The translations under genes were made by a program, and so were the position numbers. From the NCBI RefSeq assembly GCF_000003605.2, contig NW_003149097.1, positions 1 through 21,150 of the forward strand: DNA of 21,150 nucleotides, in the 5' to 3' direction. Positions 1-13,302 of the stretch are shown piece after piece. Position 1 is the first letter of the stretch. Every line of letters starts with the position of its first letter. The notes beneath the pieces were generated by a model. It ran no database searches and was not told the DNA's origin. It saw only the letters and a list, made by a program, of their open reading frames with translations. This DNA comes from Saccoglossus kowalevskii. Its lineage: Eukaryota > Hemichordata > Enteropneusta > Harrimaniidae.

Positions 1-24
1 TACGTGATCTGTGTGACATTCAAT
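1..24 (+). repeat. 31-bp marker monomer, truncated at window edge
   Basis: Positions 8-31 of the distinctive short monomer: ACGTGATCTGTGTG followed by ACATTCAAT. Its first seven bases lie outside the window. Confidence 0.9.
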
Positions 25-794
25 GTGATATTATGTGGTATGCATGACAGTCGCTACTAGTGATATTATGCAGTATGCATGAACATTCGCTGTGAGTGAT
101 ATTATGTGGCATGCATGATATTCGCTACGAGTGATATTATGTGGCATGCATGACATTCGCTACGAGTGATATTATGTGGTATGCGTGACATTCACTACGA
201 GTGATATTATGTGGCATGCATGACATTCACTACAAGTGATATTATGTGACGTGCATGACATTCGCTACAAGTGATATTATGTGGTACGCATGACATTCAC
301 TACAAGTGATATTATGTGGCACGCATGACATTCGCTACTAGTGATATTAAGTGGCACGCATGACATTCACTACAAGTGATATTATGTGGCATGCATGACA
401 TTCACTACAAGTGATATTATGTGGCATTCATGAAATTCGCTGCAAGTGATATTATGTGGTATGGATGACATTCGCTACAAGTGATAGTATGTGGCATGCA
501 TGACATTCGCTAGTAATGATATTATGTGGTATGCACGACAGTCGCTACTAGTGATATTATGCGGTATGCATGACATTCGCGGTGAGTGATATTATGTGGC
601 ATGCATGATATTCGCTACGAGTGATATTATGTGGCATGCATGACATTCGCTATGAGTGATATTATGTGGTATGCGTGACAATCGCTGTGAATGATATTAT
701 GCGGTATGCATGACATTCACTGCAAGTGATATTACAAGGCATGCATAACATTCGCTGCGAGTGATATTATAAGGCATGCATGACATTCGCTACG

Positions 795-2209
795 AGTGAT
801 ATTATGTGGCATGCATGACATTCGCTACGAGTGATATTATGTGGCACGCATGCATGGCATTCACTACAAGTGATATTACGTGGCATGCATGACATTCACT
901 ACAAGTGATATTATGTGGTATGCATGACATTCACTACAAGTGATATTATGTGGTATGCATGACATTCACTACAAGTGATATTATGTGGTATGCGTGACAT
1001 TTGCTGTGAGTGATTTTATGCGGTATGCATGACATTCGCTGTGAGTTTTATTATGTAGCATGCATGATATTCGCTACGAGTGATATTATGTAGCATGCAT
1101 GACATTCGCTACAAGTGATATTATGTGGCACGCATGACATTCACTACAAGTGATATGTGGCATACATGACATTCGCTACGAGTGATATTATGTGGTATGC
1201 ATGACATTCGCTACAAGTTATATATGTGGTACGCATGACATTCCCTACATGTGATATTATGTGGTACGCATGACATTCACTGCAAGTGATATTATGTGGT
1301 ATGCATGGCATTCGCTACAAGTGATATTATAATGTATGCATGACATTCGCTACTAGTGATATTATAAGGTATGCATGACATTCGCTAGTAGTGATATTAT
1401 GTGGTATGCATGACATTCGCTACAAGTGATATTATGTGGCATGCATGACATTCACTACGAGTGATATTATGTGGCATGCATGACATACACTACAAGTGAT
1501 ATTATGTGGCATGCATGACATTCGCTACGAGTGATATTATGTGGCACGCATGCATGGCATTCACTACAAGTGATATTACGTGGCATGCATGACATTCACT
1601 ACAAGTGATATTATGTGGTATGCATGACATTCACTACAAGTGATATTATGTGGTATGCATGACATTCACTACAAGTGATATTATGTGGTATGCGTGACAT
1701 TTGCTGTGAGTGATATTATGCGGTATGCATGACATTCGCTGTGAGTTTTATTATGTAGCATGCATGATATTCGCTACGAGTGATATTATGTAGCATGCAT
1801 GACATTCGCTACAAGTGATATTATGTGGCACGCATGACATTCACTACAAGTGATATGTGGCATACATGACATTCGCTACGAGTGATATTATGTGGTATGC
1901 ATGACATTCGCTACAAGTTATATATGTGGTACGCATGACATTCCCTACAAGTGATATTATGTGGTACGCATGACATTCACTGCAAGTGATATTATGTGGT
2001 ATGCATGGTATTCGCTACAAGTGATATTATAAGGTATGCTTGACATTCGCTACTAGTGATATTATAAGGTATGCATGACATTCGCTAGTAGTGATATTAT
2101 GTGGTATGCATGACATTCGCTACAAGTGATATTATGTGGCATGCATGACATTCACTACGAGTGATATTATGTGGCATGCATGACATTCACTACAAGTGAT
2201 ATTATGTGG
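795..2209 (+). repeat. 700-bp (20-monomer) tandem duplication
   Basis: Sequence from about 795-1509 recurs 700 bases downstream in the same monomer order. The 39-bp monomer core CACGCATGCATGGCATTC is at 841-area and 1541-area. The AGTTTTATTATG, AGTGATATGTGG (32-bp) and AGTTATATATG (34-bp) monomers follow at matching distances. The indels cancel (+4, -3, -1), so the period is exactly 20 x 35. By eye I count only a handful of differences: TGATTTTATG against TGATATTATG near 1011/1711, CTACATG against CTACAAG near 1247/1947, ATAATG against ATAAGG near 1329/2029, and ACATACAC against ACATTCAC near 1483/2183. Confidence 0.85.
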
Positions 2210-2680
2210 TATGCATGACATTCGCTGGTAGTGATATTATGTGGTATGCATGACATTCGCTACAAGTGATATTATGTGGCATGCATGACATTCACTACGA
2301 GTGATATTATGTGGCATGCATGACATTCATTACATGTGATATTATGTGGCATGCATGACATTCGCTACGAGTGATATTATGTGGTACACATGACATTCAC
2401 TACAAGTGATATTATGTGGCACGCATGACATTCGCTAGTAGTGATATTATGTGGTATACATGATATTCGCTACAAGTGATATTATATGGCATGCATGACA
2501 TTCGCTACAAGTGATATTATATGGCATGCATGACATTCACTACAAGTGATATTATGTGGCATACATGACATTCGCTACAAGTGATATTATGTGGCATGCA
2601 TGACATTCGCTAGTAATGATATTATGTGGTATGCATGACAGTCGCTACTAGTGATATTATGCGGTATGCATGACATTCGC
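1462..2680 (+). repeat. 1.2-kb direct repeat, copy A
   Basis: This stretch is repeated at 5231-6449 with a constant offset of 3769. Shared private marks include GACATACAC (1482/5251), GTATGCTTGAC (about 2034/5803), CGCTGGTAG (2223/5992) and GGTACACATG (2383/6152). The two copies differ at a few sites, such as CTGCAAG against CTGTAAG and CTACAAG against CTACATG. A constant offset over 1.2 kb means they descend from one block duplication. Confidence 0.85.
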
Positions 2681-3179
2681 TACGAGTGATATTATGTGGT
2701 ATGCGTGACAATCGCTGTGAATGATATTATGCGGTATGCATGACATTCACTGCAAGTGATATTACAAGGCATGCATAACATTCGCTGCGAGTGATATTAT
2801 AAGGCATGCATGACATTCGCTACGAGTCATATTATGTGGCATGCATGACATTCGCTACGAGTGATATTATGTGGCATGCATGCATGACATTCACTACAAG
2901 TGATATTACGTGGCATGCATGACATTCACTGCAAGTGATATTATGTGGCATGCATAACATTCGCTACAAGTGATATTATGTGGCACGCATGACATTCACT
3001 ACAAGTGATATTATGTTGCACGCATGACATTCGCTAGTAGTGATATTATGTGGTATGCATGACATTCGCTACAAGTGATATTATGTGGCATGCATGACAT
3101 TCACTACGAGTGATATTATGTGGCATGCATGACATACACTACAAGTGATATTATGTGGCATGCATGACATTCGCTACGA

Positions 3180-4205
3180 GTGATATTATGTGGCACGCAT
3201 GCATGGCATTCACTACAAGTGATATTACGTGGCATGCATGACATTCACTACAAGTGATATTATGTGGTATGCATGACATTCACTACAAGTGATATTATGT
3301 GGTATGCATGACATTCACTACAAGTGATATTATGTGGTATGCGTGACATTTGCTGTGAGTGATATTATGCGGTATGCATGACATTCGCTGTGAGTTTTAT
3401 TATGTAGCATGCATGATATTCGCTACGAGTGATATTATGTAGCATGCATGACATTCGCTACAAGTGATATTATGTGGCACGCATGACATTCACTACAAGT
3501 GATATGTGGCATACATGACATTCGCTACGAGTGATATTATGTGGTATGCATGACATTCGCTACAAGTTATATATGTGGTACGCATGACATTCCCTACATG
3601 TGATATTATGTGGTACGCATGACATTCACTGCAAGTGATATTATGTGGTATGCATGGCATTCGCTACAAGTGATATTATAATGTATGCATGACATTCGCT
3701 ACTAGTGATATTATAAGGTATGCATGACATTCGCTAGTAGTGATATTATGTGGTATGCATGACATTCGCTACAAGTGATATTATGTGGCATGCATGGCAT
3801 TCACTACGAGTGATATTATGTGGCATGCATGACATTCACTACAAGTGATATTATGTGGCATGCATGACATTCGCTACGAGTGATATTATGTGGTACGCAT
3901 GACATTCACTACAAGTGATATTATGTGGCATGCATGACATTCACTACAAGTGATATTATGTGGCATTCATGAAATTCACTACAAGTGATATTATGTGGTA
4001 TGCATGACATTCGCTATGAGTGATATTATGTGGCACGCATGACATTCGCTACAAGTGATATTATAAGGTATGCATGACATTCACTACAAGTGATATTATG
4101 TGGCATGCATGACATTCACTACAAGTGATATTATGTGGTATGCATGACATTCGCTATGAGTGATATTATGTGGCACGCATGACATTCGCTACAAGTGATA
4201 TTATA
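3180..4205 (+). repeat. 1-kb conserved block, copy in period 1
   Basis: The block starts with the 39-bp monomer (CACGCATGCATGG). At fixed distances it carries AGTTTTATTATG, the 32- and 34-bp monomers, CCCTACATG (+400 from the head), CATTCATGAAATTCACT (+770) and two CGCTATGAG monomers. The same distances hold in the copies at 6700 and 13303. It diverges at about 4203, where TATAAAG monomers begin. Confidence 0.8.
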
Positions 4206-4544
4206 AAGTATGCATGACATTCGCTACTAGTGATATTATAAAGTATGCATGACATTCGCTAGTAGTGATATTATGTGGTATGCATGACATTCGCTACAAG
4301 TGATATTATGTGGCATGCATGACATTCACTACGAGTGATATTATGTGGCATGCATGACATTCACTACAAGTGATATTATGTGGCATGCATGACATTCACT
4401 ACAAGTGATATTATGTGGCATTCATGAAATTCGCTGCAAGTGATATTATGTGGCATGCATGACATTCGCTAGTAATGATATTATGTGGTATGCATGACAT
4501 TCGCTACAAGTGATATTATGTGGTATGTATGACATTCGCTGTGA

Positions 4545-4575
4545 GTGATATTACGTGATCTGTGTGACATTCAAT
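4545..4575 (+). repeat. 31-bp marker monomer
   Basis: The unit reads GTGATATTACG, then TGATCTGTGTG, then ACATTCAAT. Four bases of the usual CGCTACAA end are lost, and the CATGCATG core is replaced by TCTGTGTG. The next monomer carries CAGTCGCTACTAG, as at every other marker. Confidence 0.92.
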
Positions 4576-4680
4576 GTGATATTATGTGGTATGCATGACA
4601 GTCGCTACTAGTGATATTATGCAGTATGCATGACATTCGCTGTGAGTGATATTATGTGGCATGCATGATATTCACTACAA

Positions 4681-5230
4681 GTGATATGTGGCATACATGA
4701 CATTCGCTACGAGTGATATTATGTGGTACGCATGACATTCCCTACAAGTGATATTATGTGGTACGCATGACATTCACTGCAAGTGATATTATGTGGTATG
4801 CATGGCATTCGCTACTAGTGATATTATAAAGTATGCATGACATTCGCTACAAGTGATATTATGTGGCACGCATGACATTCACTACAAGTGATATGTGGCA
4901 TACATGATATTCGCTACAAGTGATATTATGTGGTATGCATGACATTCGCTACAAGTTATATATGTGGTTCGCATGACATTCCCTACAAGTGATATTATGT
5001 GGTATGCATGACATTCACTGCAAGTGATATTATGTGGTAAGCATGGCATTCGCTACAAGTGATATTATGTGGCACGCATGACATTCACTACAAGTGATAT
5101 GTGGCATACATGACATTCGCTACGAGCGATATTATGTGGTATGCATGACATTCGCTACAAGTTATATATGTGGTACGCATGACATTCCCTACAAGTGATA
5201 TTATGTGGTACGCGTGACATTCACTGCAAG
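4681..5230 (+). repeat. ~206-bp (6-monomer) triplication
   Basis: The 32-bp monomer GTGATATGTGGCATACATGA starts at 4681, 4888 and 5094, spacings of 207 and 206. Each is followed by CCCTACAAG, CACTGCAAG and GCATGGCATTCG or equivalent monomers. The second and third copies contain the 34-bp AGTTATATATG monomer, whereas the first has lost it and carries an extra TATAAAG monomer. The third copy is cut short by the junction with the 1.2-kb repeat at about 5231. Confidence 0.8.
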
Positions 5231-6449
5231 TGATATTATGTGGCATGCATGACATACACTACAAGTGATATTATGTGGCATGCATGACATTCGCTACGAG
5301 TGATATTATGTGGCACGCATGCATGGCATTCACTACAAGTGATATTACGTGGCATGCATGACATTCACTACAAGTGATATTATGTGGTATGCATGACATT
5401 CACTACAAGTGATATTATGTGGTATGCATGACATTCACTACAAGTGATATTATGTGGTATGCGTGACATTTGCTGTGAGTGATATTATGCGGTATGCATG
5501 ACATTCGCTGTGAGTTTTATTATGTAGCATGCATGATATTCGCTACGAGTGATATTATGTAGCATGCATGACATTCGCTACAAGTGATATTATGTGGCAC
5601 GCATGACATTCACTACAAGTGATATGTGGCATACATGACATTCGCTACGAGTGATATTATGTGGTATGCATGACATTCGCTACAAGTTATATATGTGGTA
5701 CGCATGACATTCCCTACAAGTGATATTATGTGGTACGCATGACATTCACTGTAAGTGATATTATGTGGTATGCATGGCATTCGCTACAAGTGATATTATA
5801 AGGTATGCTTGACATTCGCTACTAGTGATATTATAAGGTATGCATGACATTCGCTAGTAGTGATATTATGTGGTATGCATGACATTCGCTACAAGTGATA
5901 TTATGTGGCATGCATGACATTCACTACGAGTGATATTATGTGGCATGCATGACATTCACTACAAGTGATATTATGTGGTATGCATGACATTCGCTGGTAG
6001 TGATATTATGTGGTATGCATGACATTCGCTACAAGTGATATTATGTGGCATGCATGACATTCACTACGAGTGATATTATGTGGCATGCATGACATTCATT
6101 ACATGTGATATTATGTGGCATGCATGACATTCGCTACGAGTGATATTATGTGGTACACATGACATTCACTGCAAGTGATATTATGTGGCACGCATGACAT
6201 TCGCTAGTAGTGATATTATGTGGTATACATGATATTCGCTACAAGTGATATTATATGGCATGCATGACATTCGCTACAAGTGATATTATATGGCATGCAT
6301 GACATTCACTACATGTGATATTATGTGGCATACATGACATTCGCTACAAGTGATATTATGTGGCATGCATGACATTCGCTAGTAATGATATTATGTGGTA
6401 TGCATGACAGTTGCTACTAGTAATATTATGCGGTATGCATGACATTCGC
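5231..6449 (+). repeat. 1.2-kb direct repeat, copy B
   Basis: Partner of 1462-2680. The left junction lies inside a CACTGCAAG monomer that ends the triplicated region. The right junction is at TGACATTCGC, after which the two copies diverge because copy A has lost the next two monomers present here. Confidence 0.85.
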
Positions 6450-6699
6450 GGTGAGTGATATTATGTGGCATGCATGATATTCGCTACGAGTGATATTATG
6501 TGGCATGCATGACATTCGCTACGAGTGATATTATGTGGTATGCGTGACAATCGCTGTGAATGATATTATGCGGTATGCATGACATTCACTGCAAGTGATA
6601 TTACAAGGCATGCATAACATTCGCTGCGAGTGATATTATAAGGCATGCATGACATTCGCTACGAGTGATATTATGTGGCATGCATGACATTCGCTATGA

Positions 6700-7725
6700 G
6701 TGATATTATGTGGCACGCATGCATGGCATTCACTACAAGTGATATTACGTGGCATGCATGACATTCACTACAAGTGATATTATGTGGTATGCATGACATT
6801 CACTACAAGTGATATTATGTGGTATGCATGACATTCACTACAAGTGATATTATGTGGTATGCGTGACATTTGCTGTGAGTGATATTATGCGGTATGCATG
6901 ACATTCGCTGTGAGTTTTATTATGTAGCATGCATGATATTCGCTACGAGTGATATTATGTAGCATGCATGACATTCGCTACAAGTGATATTATGTGGCAC
7001 GCATGACATTCACTACAAGTGATATGTGGCATACATGACATTCGCTACGAGTGATATTATGTGGTATGCATGACATTCGCTACAAGTTATATATGTGGTA
7101 CGCATGACATTCCCTACAAGTGATATTATGTGGTACGCATGACATTCACTGCAAGTGATATTATGTGGTAAGCATGGCATTCGCTACAAGTGATATTATA
7201 AGGTATGCATGACATTCCCTACTAGTGATATTATAAGGTATGCATGACATTCGCTAGTAGTGATATTATGTGGTATGCATGACATTCGCTACAAGTGATA
7301 TTATGTGGCATGCATGACATTCACTACGAGTGATATTATGTGGCATGCATGACATTCACTACAAGTGATATTATGTGGCATGCATGACATTCGCTACGAG
7401 TGATATTATGTGGTACGCATGACATTCACTACAAGTGATATTATGTGGCATGCATGACATTCACTACAAGTGATATTATGTGGCATTCATGAAATTCACT
7501 ACAAGTGATATTATGTGGTATGCATGACATTCGCTATGAGTGATATTATGTGGCACGCATGACATTCGCTACAAGTGATATTATAAGGTATGCATTACAT
7601 TCACTACAAGTGATATTATGTGGCATGCATGACATTCACTACAAGTGATATTATGTGGTATGCATGACATTCGCTATGAGTGATATTATGTGGCACGCAT
7701 GACATTCGCTACAAGTGATATTATA
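6700..7725 (+). repeat. 1-kb conserved block, copy in period 2
   Basis: Head monomer at 6710, CCCTACAAG at +400 and CATTCATGAAATTCACT at +770, as in the period 1 copy. Private differences include GGTAAGCATGG (about 7169) and GCATTACATTC (about 7593). Confidence 0.8.
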
Positions 7726-8908
7726 AGGTATGCATGACATTCACTACAAGTGATATTATGTGGCATGCATGACATTCACTACAAGTGATATTATGTGGCA
7801 TTCATGAAATTCGCTGCAAGTGATATTATGTGGCATGCATGACATTCACTAGTAATGATATTATGTGGTATGCATGACATTCGCTACAAGTGATATTATG
7901 TGGTATGCATGACAGTCGCTACTAGTGATATTATGCGGTATGCATGACATTCGCTGTGAGTGATATTATGTGGCATGCATGATATTCGCTACGAGTGATA
8001 TTATGTGGCATGCATGACATTCGCTACGAGTGATATTATGTGGTATGCGTGACAATCGCTGTGAATGATATTATGCGGTATGTATGACATTCACTGCAAG
8101 TGATATTACAAGGCAAGCATAACATTCGCTGCTAGTGATATTATAAGGCATGCATGACATTCGCTACGAGTCATATTATGTGGCATGCATGATATTCGCT
8201 ACGAGTGATATTATGTGGCACGCATGCATGACATTCACTACAAGTGATATTACGTGGCATGCATGACATTCACTGCAAATGATATTATGTGGCATGCATA
8301 ACATTCGCTACAAGTGATATTATGTGGCACGCATGACATTCACTACAAGTGATATTATGTGGCACGCATGACATTCGCTAGTAGTGATATTATGTGGTAT
8401 GCATGACATTCGCTACAAGTGATATTATGTGGCATGCATGACATTCGCTACAAGTGATATTATGTGGCACGCATGACATTCGCTACAAGTGATATTATGT
8501 GGCACGCATGACATTCACTACAAGTGATATTATGTGGCACGCATGACATTCGCTACTAGTGATATTATAAGGTATGCATGACATTCGCTACTATTGATAT
8601 TATAAGGTATGCATGACATTCGCTAGTAGTGATATTATGTGGTATGCATGACATTCGCTACAAGTGATATTATGTGGCATGCATGACATTCACTACGAGT
8701 GATATTATGTGGCATGCATGACATTCACTACAAGTGATATTATGTGGCATGCATGACATTCACTACAAGTGATATTATGTGGCATTCATGAAATTCGCTG
8801 CAAGTGATATTATGTGGCATGCATGACATTCGCTAGTAATGATATTATGTGGTATGCATGACATTCGCTACAAGTGATATTATGTGGTATGTATGACATT
8901 CGCTGTGA

Positions 8909-8939
8909 GTGATATTACGTGATCTGTGTGACATTCAAT
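8909..8939 (+). repeat. 31-bp marker monomer
   Basis: Same sequence as the unit at 4545. It is preceded by GGTATGTATGACATTCGC and followed by a monomer with CAGTCGCTACTAG. Confidence 0.92.
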
Positions 8940-9794
8940 GTGATATTATGTGGTATGCATGACAGTCGCTACTAGTGATATTATGCAGTATGCATGACAT
9001 TCGCTGTGAGTGATATTATGTGGCATGCATGATATTCGCTACGAGTGATATTATGTGGCATGCATGACATTTGCTACGAGTGATATTATGTGGTATGCGT
9101 GACATTCACTACGAGTGATATTATGTGGCATGCATGACATTCACTACAAGTGATATTATGTGGCGTGCATGACATTCGCTACGAGTGATATTATGTGGTA
9201 CGCATGACATTCACTACAAGTGATATTATGTGGCACGCATGACATTCGCTACTAGTGATATTATGTGGCACGCATGACATTCACTACAAGTAATATTATG
9301 TGGCATGCATGACATTCACTACAAGTGATATTATGTGGCATTCATGAAATTCGCTGCAAGTGATATTATGTGGTATGGATGACATTCGCTACAAGTGATA
9401 TTATGTGGCATGCATGACATTCGCTAGTAATGATATTATGTGGTATGCATGACAGTCGCTACTAGTGATATTATGCGGTATGCATGACATTCGCGGTGAG
9501 TGATATTATGTGGCATGCATGATATTCGCTACGAGTGATATTATGTGGCATGCATGACATTCGCTACGAGTGATATTATGTGGTATGCGTGACAATCGCT
9601 GTGAATGATATTATCTGGTATGCATGACATTCACTGCAAGTGATATTGCAAGGCATGCATAACATTCGCTGCGAGTGATATTATGTGGCATGCATGATAT
9701 TCGCTACGAGTGATATTATGTGGCACGCATGACATTCACTACAAGTGATATGTGGCATACATGACATTCGCTACGAGTGATATTATGTGGTATG

Positions 9795-10623
9795 CATGAC
9801 ATTCGCTGTGAGTTTTATTATGTAGCATGCATGATATTCGCTACGAGTGATATTATGTAGCATGCATGACATTCGCTACAAGTGATATTATGTGGCATGC
9901 ATGACATTCACTACAAGTGATATGTGGCATACATGACATTCGCTACGAGTGATATTATGTGGTATGCATGACATTCGCTACAAGTTATATATGTGGTACG
10001 CATGACATTCCCTACATGTGATATTATGTGGTACGCATGACATTCACTGCAAGTGATATTATGTGGTATGCATGGCATTCGCTACAAGTGATATTATAAT
10101 GTATGCATGACATTCGCTACTAGTGATATTATAAGGTATGCATGACATTCGCTAGTAGTGATATTATGTGGTATGCATGACATTCGCTACAAGTGATATT
10201 ATGTGCCATGCATGACATTCACTACGAGTGATATTATGTGGCATGCATGACATTCACTACAAGTGATATTATGTGGCATGCATGACATTCGCTACGAGTG
10301 ATATTATGTGTTACGCATGACATTCACTACAAGTGATATTATGTGGCATGCATGACATTCACTACAAGTGATATTATGTGGCATTCATGAAATTCACTAC
10401 AAGTGATATTATGTGGTGTGCATGACATTCGCTATGAGTGATATTATGTGGCACGCATGACATTCGCTACAAGTGATATTATAAGGTATGCATGACATTC
10501 ACTACAAGTGATATTATGTGGCATGCATGACATTCACTACAAGTGATATTATGTGGTATGCATGACATTCGCTATGAGTGATATTATGTGGCACGCATGA
10601 CATTCGCTACAAGTGATATTATA
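9795..10623 (+). repeat. 1-kb conserved block, 5'-truncated copy in period 3
   Basis: From AGTTTTATTATG (9811) onward the spacing equals the full copies: CCCTACATG is +197 from it, and CATTCATGAAATTCACT is +370 from that. The 39-bp head monomer and its following units are absent; a 32-bp monomer context joins in at about 9745-9795 instead. Private changes are GTGCCATGC (10205), GTGTTACGC (10310) and GGTGTGCATG (10416). Confidence 0.78.
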
Positions 10624-12250
10624 AGGTATGCATGACATTCACTACAAGTGATATTATGTGGCATGCATGACATTCACTACAAGTGATATTATGTGGCATT
10701 CATGAAATTCGCTGCAAGTGATATTATGTGGTATGGATGACATTCGCTACAAGTGATATTATGTGGCATGCATGACATTCACTAGTAATGATATTATGTG
10801 GTATGCATGACATTCGCTACAAGTGATATTATGTGGTATGCATGACAGTCGCTACTAGTGATATTATGCGGTATGCATGACATTCGCTGTGAGTGATATT
10901 ATGTGGCATGCATGATATTCGCTACGAGTGATATAATGTGGCATGCATGACATTCGCTACGAGTGATATTATGTGGTATGCGTGACAATCGCTGTGAATG
11001 ATATTATGCGGTATGCATGACATTCACTGCAAGTGATATTACAAGGCATGCATAACATTCGCTGCTAGTGATATTATAAGGCATGCATGACATTCGCTAC
11101 GAGTCATATTATGTGGCATGCATGACATTCGCTACAAGTGATATTATAAGGCATGCATGACATTCGCTACAAGTGATATTATGTGGCACGCATGACATTC
11201 GCTACAAGTGATATTATGTGGCACGCATGACATTCACTACAAGTGATATTATGTGGCACGCATGACATTCGCTACTAGTGATATTATAAGGTATGCATGA
11301 CATTCGCTACTAGTGATATTATAAGGTATGCATGACATTCGCTAGTAGTGATAATATGTGGTATGCATGACATTCACTACAAGTGATATTATGTGGCATG
11401 CATGACATTCACTACAAGTGATATTATGTGGTATGCATGACATTCGCTATGAGTGATATTATGTGGCACGCATGACATTCGCTACAAGTGATATTATAAG
11501 GTATGCATGACATTCACTACAAGTGATATTATGTGGCATGCATGACATTCACTACAAGTGATATTATGTGGCATTCATGAAATTCGCTGCAAGTGATATT
11601 ATGTGGTATGGATGACATTCGCTACAAGTGATATTATGTGGCATGCATGACATTCACTAGTAATGATATTATGTGGTATGCATGACATTCGCTACAAGTG
11701 ATATTATGTGGTATGCATGACAGTCGCTACTAGTGATATTATGCGGTATGCATGACATTCGCTGTGAGTGATATTATGTGGCATGCATGATATTCGCTAC
11801 GAGTGATATAATGTGGCATGCATGACATTCGCTACGAGTGATATTATGTGGTATGCGTGACAATCGCTGTGAATGATATTATGCGGTATGCATGACATTC
11901 ACTGCAAGTGATATTACAAGGCATGCATAACATTCGCTGCTAGTGATATTATAAGGCATGCATGACATTCGCTACGAGTCATATTATGTGGCATGCATGA
12001 CATTCGCTACAAGTGATATTATAAGGCATGCATGACATTCGCTACAAGTGATATTATGTGGCACGCATGACATTCGCTACAAGTGATATTATGTGGCACG
12101 CATGACATTCACTACAAGTGATATTATGTGGCACGCATGACATTCGCTACTAGTGATATTATAAGGTATGTATGACATTCGCTACTAGTGATATTATAAG
12201 GTATGCATGACATTCGCTAGTAGTGATATTATGTGGTATGCATGACATTC
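10485..12250 (+). repeat. 875-bp (25-monomer) tandem duplication
   Basis: Sequence from about 10485-11375 recurs exactly 875 bases later. A private GTGATATAATG lies at 10931 and again at 11806. The two GAATGATATTATGCGG monomers, GCTGCTAGTG and GAGTCATATTATG also match at that offset. I saw only two differences inside: ATAATATG against ATATTATG near 11351/12226, and GTATGCATG against GTATGTATG near 11291/12166. All monomers in the duplicated segment are 35 bp. Confidence 0.9.
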
Positions 12251-12502
12251 GCTACAAGTGATATTATGTGGCATGCATGACATTCACTACGATTGATATT
12301 ATGTGGCATGCATGACATTCACTACAAGTGATATTATGTGGCATGCATGACATTCACTACAAGTGATATTATGTGGCATTCATGAAATTCGCTGCAAGTG
12401 ATATTATGTGGCATACATGACATTCGCTAGTAATGATATTATGTGGTATGCATGACATTCGCTACAAGTGATATTATGTGGTATGTATGACATTCGCTGT
12501 GA

Positions 12503-12533
12503 GTGATATTACGTGATCTGTGTGACATTCAAT
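12503..12533 (+). repeat. 31-bp marker monomer
   Basis: Same sequence and same flanking monomers as the unit at 8909. Confidence 0.92.
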
Positions 12534-13302
12534 GTGATATTATGTGGTATGCATGACAGTCGCTACTAGTGATATTATGCAGTATGCATGACATTCGCTG
12601 TGAGTGATATTATGTGGCATGCATGATATTCGCTACGAGTGATATTATGTGGCATGCATGACATTCGCTACGAGTGATATTATGTGGTATGCGTGACATT
12701 CACTACGAGTGATATTATATGGCATGCATGACATTCACTACAAGTGATATTATGTGGCGTGCATGACATTCGCTACGAGTGATATTATGTGGTACGCATG
12801 ACATTCACTACAAGTGATATTATGTGACACGCATGACATTCGCTACTAGTGATAATATGTGGCACGCATGACATTCACTACAAGTGATATTATGTGGCAT
12901 TCATGCAATTCGCTGCAAGTGATATTATGTGGTATGGATGACATTCGCTACAAGTGATATTATGTGGCATGCATGACATTCGCTAGTAATGATATTATGT
13001 GGTATGCATGACAGTCGCTACTAGTGATATTATGCGGTATGCATGACATTCGCGGTGAGTGATATTATGTGGCATGCATGATATTCGCTACGAGTGATAT
13101 TATGTGGCATGCATGACATTCGCTACGAGTGATATTATGTGGTATGCGTGACAATCGCTGTGAATGATATTATGCGGTATGCATGACATTCACTGCAAGT
13201 GATATTCAAGGCATGCATAACATTCGCTGCGAGTGATATTATAAGGCATGCATGACATTCGCTACGAGTGATATTATGTGGCATGCATGACATTCGCTAT
13301 GA

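Larger units (their letters stand above)
1..4544 (+). repeat. Long-period repeat copy 1 (~4.55 kb)
   Basis: This period runs from the truncated 31-bp marker at the window edge to the next marker at 4545. Its first ~800 bases are collinear with those of periods 3 and 4. It then holds a 700-bp tandem duplication (795-2209), a segment repeated in period 2 (1462-2680), and the 1-kb block at 3180-4205. It closes with the pre-marker tail, recognised by the monomers CATTCATGAAATTCGCTGC, CGCTAGTAATG and GGTATGTATG. An extra A near 82 (GAACATTCGC) makes one 36-bp monomer. That base accounts for a one-base change of offset against period 3 downstream of it. Confidence 0.8.
4545..8908 (+). repeat. Long-period repeat copy 2 (~4.36 kb)
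   Basis: This period is bounded by 31-bp markers at 4545 and 8909. It departs from the shared post-marker block early, at about 4670, and enters a ~206-bp triplicated region (4681-5230). It continues with a copy of period 1 sequence (5231-6449, offset 3769 from 1462-2680) and the 1-kb block at 6700-7725. Another post-marker-like block without the marker follows (CAGTCGCTACTAG near 7913). The same pre-marker tail as period 1 ends it. Confidence 0.8.
8909..12502 (+). repeat. Long-period repeat copy 3 (~3.6 kb)
   Basis: The first ~730 bases follow period 1 closely, at offset 8915 and then 8914 after the extra A in period 1. The order is then broken near 9680-9800, where the 39-bp monomer and neighbouring units present in other copies are missing. 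A partial 1-kb block resumes at about 9795. The right half is an exact 875-bp tandem duplication (10485-12250), and the shared pre-marker tail closes the period. Confidence 0.8.
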
